Assembly: GCA_046048095.1 (NCBI GenBank)
Contig: JBJOGS010000022.1
Coordinates: forward strand, 1 to 26,532
DNA: 26,532 bases
Source: UBA3478 sp046048095
GTDB taxonomy: Bacteria; Bacteroidota; Bacteroidia; Flavobacteriales; Flavobacteriaceae
Direction: 5' to 3'
Shown here: positions 23,459-26,532 of the stretch, piece after piece
Numbering within the stretch: position 1 is the first letter of the stretch
Layout: each line of letters begins with the position of its first letter
Notes under the pieces: generated by a model
Told to the model about the DNA's origin: nothing
The model's input: only the letters and a program-made list of their open reading frames with translations
The model's database searches: none
Made by a program: the position numbers and the translations under genes

Positions 23459-24925
23459 CTAAACTATCTTCTTCATTGCGGTCATTGCCGATCTCAAGGT
23501 GGCCCCAACCTTTTCGATGGGGTGGTTTCTCAGCTTCGCATTTACAGCAATTAGCGCCTGATTGTCAACACCCTTTGAGGGTATTCCTTTTCCGATCACC
23601 GAAATATCTACCGACTTCATAAAATCGGCTAACAGCGGCTTACAGGCATGGTCAAAAAGGTAACATCCGTACTCAGCAGTATCTGAGATGACACGGTTCA
23701 TTTCATATAATTTCTTACGGGCGATCGTATTCGCGATAAGTGGAGTCTCGTGAAGTGACTCGTAGTAGGCTGACTCTTCTTTGATTCCGGCGTCTACCAT
23801 GGTCTCAAAGGCCAGCTCGACTCCGGCGCGAACAAAGGCCACCATCAAAATACCGTGGTCGAAATACTCTTGCTCGTCGATCGCTGCAGAGGTCGCCTCA
23901 GTCTTTTCAAAGGCAGTCTCAGCGGTCGCGGCGCGCCAGGTGAGAAGGTTTTTATCGTCATTTGCCCAGTCTTCCATCATGGTCTTAGAGAAATGCCCAG
24001 ACATGATGTCATCCATGTGCTTTTGAAATAAAGGGGTCATGATCTCTTTTAGCTGCTCAGAAAGTTCGAACGCTTTTAGCTTAGCGCTGTTCGATAGGCG
24101 ATCCATCATGTGTGTGATGCCACCGTGCTTGAGGGCTTCGGTGATGGTTTCCCATCCGTACTGAATTAATTTGGCCGCATAAGCAGGTTCGATTCCTTTC
24201 TCAATCATCTTATCAAAACACAAGATTGATCCGGTTTGTAGCACCCCACAAAGAATGGTTTGCTCACCCATTAAATCAGATTTGACTTCGGCGACGAAAG
24301 AAGACTCGAGAACCCCAGCCTTATGTCCGCCAGTCGCTACTGCATAGGCCTTGGCTTGAGTAAGTCCTTTGCCTTCAGGATCATTTTCAGGGTGTACGGC
24401 AATGAGGGTCGGAACACCGAATCCTCGGCAATACTCTTCGCGTACCTCAGAGCCCGGACATTTTGGAGCCACCATAATTACCGTAAGGTCTTTGCGGATT
24501 TCCATTCCTTCTTCTACCATGTTGAATCCGTGTGAATACGAAAGCGTTGCTCCTTTTTTCATCAGGGGCATAATGGCTTTCACCACTGAGGTGTGATTCT
24601 TATCTGGGGTAAGGTTGATCACCACATCTGCCTGTGGTATGAGCTCTTCGTAAGTGCCTACCTTAAAATTATTTGAGGTGGCATTTTGATACGAGGCACG
24701 CTTCTCACGGATCGCTGATTCACGCAGGGCATAGCTTATTGAAAGGCCAGAGTCACGCATATTCAGCCCTTGATTGAGGCCTTGGGCACCGCAGCCTACA
24801 ATAACTATTGATTTTCGTTCAAGTGCAGAGACGCCATCGGCAAATTCTTCAGCACCCATAAATCGGCACTTGCCCAGTTGCAGTAATTGCTCTCTTAACG
24901 ATAGTTGATTGAAATAATTTGCCAT
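23459..24925 (-). CDS. ilvC: Ketol-acid reductoisomerase, class II
   Basis: A 488-residue NADPH-dependent enzyme that isomerises and reduces acetolactate and acetohydroxybutyrate in valine and isoleucine synthesis. The nucleotide-binding loop is VGCGAQGLNQGLNMRDSG (about 43-60), followed by the basic/serine cofactor-selecting residues of LRESAI. The long form, with a duplicated C-terminal knotted domain (about 210-488), is the class II type found in enterobacteria and Bacteroidota; class I enzymes are about 330 residues. It starts 3 bases after the ilvN stop and ends the ilvBNC unit. Confidence 0.96.
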   Translation of the reverse strand: MANYFNQLSLREQLLQLGKCRFMGAEEFADGVSALERKSIVIVGCGAQGLNQGLNMRDSGLSISYALRESAIREKRASYQNATSNNFKVGTYEELIPQADVVINLTPDKNHTSVVKAIMPLMKKGATLSYSHGFNMVEEGMEIRKDLTVIMVAPKCPGSEVREEYCRGFGVPTLIAVHPENDPEGKGLTQAKAYAVATGGHKAGVLESSFVAEVKSDLMGEQTILCGVLQTGSILCFDKMIEKGIEPAYAAKLIQYGWETITEALKHGGITHMMDRLSNSAKLKAFELSEQLKEIMTPLFQKHMDDIMSGHFSKTMMEDWANDDKNLLTWRAATAETAFEKTEATSAAIDEQEYFDHGILMVAFVRAGVELAFETMVDAGIKEESAYYESLHETPLIANTIARKKLYEMNRVISDTAEYGCYLFDHACKPLLADFMKSVDISVIGKGIPSKGVDNQALIAVNAKLRNHPIEKVGATLRSAMTAMKKIV

Positions 24926-24928
24926 AGT

Positions 24929-25468
24929 TTAGGTTAGGTTTTCTTTAAACGAATTTAAGATTTGTGAAATGCCCATGGGCGCCTTAGTCACAGAAATCCG
25001 CCCTGAACGGACAAATTGAAGCAGTCCGTAAGGCTGAAGGGCCTCTCTTAGGGCGTCGGTTTCATGTCTGAATCCAGTTTTTTCAATCACAAAAAAATCA
25101 GGAGAGACTGTCACGATACTCGCGTGGCTCTCTTTGATGAAATTCTGTATCTGACGCTCTTCAAACAGAAAACTGGTTTTCACTTTATACAAGGCCGTTT
25201 CTAAGAAGATGGTCTCTTCATCGGTGTGGTAAAAGGCTTTGATCACGTCCACTTGCTTCTCTATTTGCTGAACAAGCTTCTGCACTTGAGACTCGGTAAC
25301 CATCACCACAATCACAAAGCGAAATACATCAGGAATTTCTGAAAGAGAGGTAGTCAGGCTCTCTATATTGATGTGGCGTTTCAGAAAGATCGCCGAGATG
25401 CGGTTCAGCAGCCCCACATTGTTCTCTGAATAAATCGATATCGTGTAGCGAATAACTTCTTGGCTCAT
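24929..25468 (-). CDS. ilvN: Acetolactate synthase small (regulatory) subunit
   Basis: A 179-residue regulatory subunit that binds IlvB and confers feedback control by branched-chain amino acids. The N-terminal ACT domain reads YTISIYSENNVGLLNRISAI (8-27) then RHINIESLTTS (31-41), the typical effector-binding face. The C-terminal half (about 85-175) is the ALS_ss_C domain and ends PMGISQILNSF. The start codon shares one base with the ilvB stop (TAATG), giving tight translational coupling, and ilvC follows after 3 bases. Confidence 0.95.
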   Translation of the reverse strand: MSQEVIRYTISIYSENNVGLLNRISAIFLKRHINIESLTTSLSEIPDVFRFVIVVMVTESQVQKLVQQIEKQVDVIKAFYHTDEETIFLETALYKVKTSFLFEERQIQNFIKESHASIVTVSPDFFVIEKTGFRHETDALREALQPYGLLQFVRSGRISVTKAPMGISQILNSFKENLT

Positions 25469-26532
25469 TAGCTTAGGCGTATTTCGGTTAGTGAGGCTCC
25501 GGTCGGAATCATCGGAAAGACATTGTCTTCTTTCTCTACCACGACCTCTAAGAAATAAGGTCCGTCGGTAGCGAGCATTTCGGCCACTGCCGCTGAAAGT
25601 TCTTCTCTGGCGGTTACCTTTTTGGCCGGTATATAGTAGCCCTTGGCAATGGTCACAAAATCGGGATTCGTCATTTCAGTCGAAGCATAACGCTTGTCAA
25701 AGAACAGCTGTTGCCATTGACGCACCATGCCCAAAAAGTCATTGTTCAACACGACAATCTTCACCCCTACTTTGGTTTGAAAAATAGTGCCTAGCTCTTG
25801 GATGGTCATCTGGTATCCACCGTCACCAATCACCGCCACGACGTGTCGATCTGGTGCGCCCATTTTAGCGCCGATGGCTGCAGGTAGGGCAAAGCCCATC
25901 GTACCCAGTCCACCAGAAGTCACGTTGCTTTTCGAACGGACGAACTTGGCATAGCGGCAGGCCACCATTTGATGTTGCCCCACATCAGTCACAATCACAG
26001 CGTCAGATTGACTCGCCTTATTGATCTCTACGATGACCTCTCCCATGGTTAGCCCTTCTTTTTTAGGGTGCAAGTCTTTGTCAATAACCGCCTCGTATTC
26101 TTGAGCATATAGCTCTTTAAAGCGCTCCATCCATGAATTAAGCTGCTTGGGTTTTACTAGGGCGGTGAGCGCCTTTAGGCTCTCTTTGCAGTCTGCCCAA
26201 ACCGGATAATCAGCATGTACATTTTTGTTGATTTCCGCAGCATCAATCTCAAGGTGTACCACCTTTGCTTGTTTCGCGTAAGCATCGAGACGGCCGGTGA
26301 CACGATCGTCAAAACGCATTCCGACGGCGATCAGCACATCGCACTCTTGAGTGAGTAAGTTAGGGGCGTAGTTTCCATGCATTCCGACCATTCCCATATT
26401 CAATGGGTGGTCAGTAGCTAAGGCCGATAGACCTAGAATCGTCCAGGCGGCAGGAATATTCGATTGCTCTACAAATGCTTTAAACTCGGCCTCAGCTTCG
26501 CCCAAGATCACCCCTTGACCCCAAACAATAAG
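25468..26532 (-). CDS. ilvB: Acetolactate synthase large subunit, C-terminal part (partial)
   Basis: The frame is open to the right end of the window, so the N-terminal third or more lies beyond 26532. The visible 354 codons cover the central FAD-associated domain (GQGVILGEAEAEF onward) and the thiamine-diphosphate domain: VTDVGQHQMVACRY, TSGGLGTMGFALPAAIGAK, and the ThDP/Mg motif GDGGYQ followed by VLNNDFLGMVRQWQ. It makes acetolactate from pyruvate, or acetohydroxybutyrate from pyruvate and 2-oxobutyrate. A GTG at 26509-26511 is in frame but lies inside the conserved domain, so it is not the start. Confidence 0.95.
   Translation of the reverse strand, partial: LIVWGQGVILGEAEAEFKAFVEQSNIPAAWTILGLSALATDHPLNMGMVGMHGNYAPNLLTQECDVLIAVGMRFDDRVTGRLDAYAKQAKVVHLEIDAAEINKNVHADYPVWADCKESLKALTALVKPKQLNSWMERFKELYAQEYEAVIDKDLHPKKEGLTMGEVIVEINKASQSDAVIVTDVGQHQMVACRYAKFVRSKSNVTSGGLGTMGFALPAAIGAKMGAPDRHVVAVIGDGGYQMTIQELGTIFQTKVGVKIVVLNNDFLGMVRQWQQLFFDKRYASTEMTNPDFVTIAKGYYIPAKKVTAREELSAAVAEMLATDGPYFLEVVVEKEDNVFPMIPTGASLTEIRLS

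Noticed and set aside
26509..26511. GTG as the start of the acetolactate synthase frame
   Set aside because: The frame continues to the window edge (LIVWGQG) with conserved central-domain text, so the gene is truncated by the window and not started here.
1..26532. tRNA, rRNA, CRISPR array, transposase, integrase or att repeats
   Set aside because: I looked for these by eye and found no convincing match; gene content and codon use look uniformly chromosomal.

Overview
The window looks like chromosomal DNA of a marine-type member of the Bacteroidota, most likely Flavobacteriia. The evidence is indirect but consistent: start codons lack Shine-Dalgarno sequences, several promoter-like boxes have the Bacteroidota -7 form TAnnTTTG, and the gene families fit (long TrkH with extra N-terminal helices, PadR/PspC pair, LeuA without a regulatory domain, class II IlvC, CtlX, AGMO-like hydroxylase). 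Genes are packed tightly. No rRNA, tRNA, insertion sequence, prophage or CRISPR array was seen.

Layout. 1-1025: the end of a LysR-type regulator, then a CDF zinc/cation exporter. 1026-1371: a gene-poor stretch holding one possible 55-residue lipoprotein and an unexplained open frame. 1372-3813: a two-gene K+ uptake operon (TrkH/KtrB pore and TrkA/KtrA regulator). 3806-3967 (-): a possible small protein. 3993-6914 (+): an exported penicillin-acylase-family Ntn hydrolase and a membrane fatty acid hydroxylase. 6911-9590 (-): an alkylglycerol-monooxygenase-like hydroxylase translationally coupled to a DASS/SLC13 anion symporter. 9670-11532 (+): two tandem pentein-fold enzymes, an amidinotransferase/DDAH-like protein and the citrulline hydrolase CtlX. 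11519-12871 (-): an exported M24 metallopeptidase. 12949-13915 (+): DUF488 and an exported NTF2-like protein. 13912-14388 (-): a DUF456 membrane protein. 14487-15877 (+): a PadR regulator and PspC membrane protein operon with a clear promoter/operator candidate. 15874-17460 (-): a helical-repeat protein of unknown role.

17573-26532 is a branched-chain amino acid block. leuA-leuC-leuD-cimA-leuB reads rightward and ilvB-ilvN-ilvC reads leftward; the two meet at a perfect 11-bp-stem terminator at 23401-23425. The gene between leuD and leuB is best read as a Leptospira-type citramalate synthase rather than a second isopropylmalate synthase. That makes the block a self-contained pyruvate-to-isoleucine and valine-to-leucine unit: CimA makes citramalate, LeuCD and LeuB turn it into 2-oxobutyrate, and IlvBN/IlvC carry that on toward isoleucine. 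LeuA, LeuCD and LeuB also make the leucine precursor. Only ilvD and the transaminase are not in view.

I saw no clearly unprecedented system. The most worthwhile leads are the citramalate route with its split regulation, the pentein pair, the twin TAGTACT sites in front of PadR/PspC, the hydroxylase-transporter pair, and the two small unannotated frames near 1.1 and 3.9 kb.
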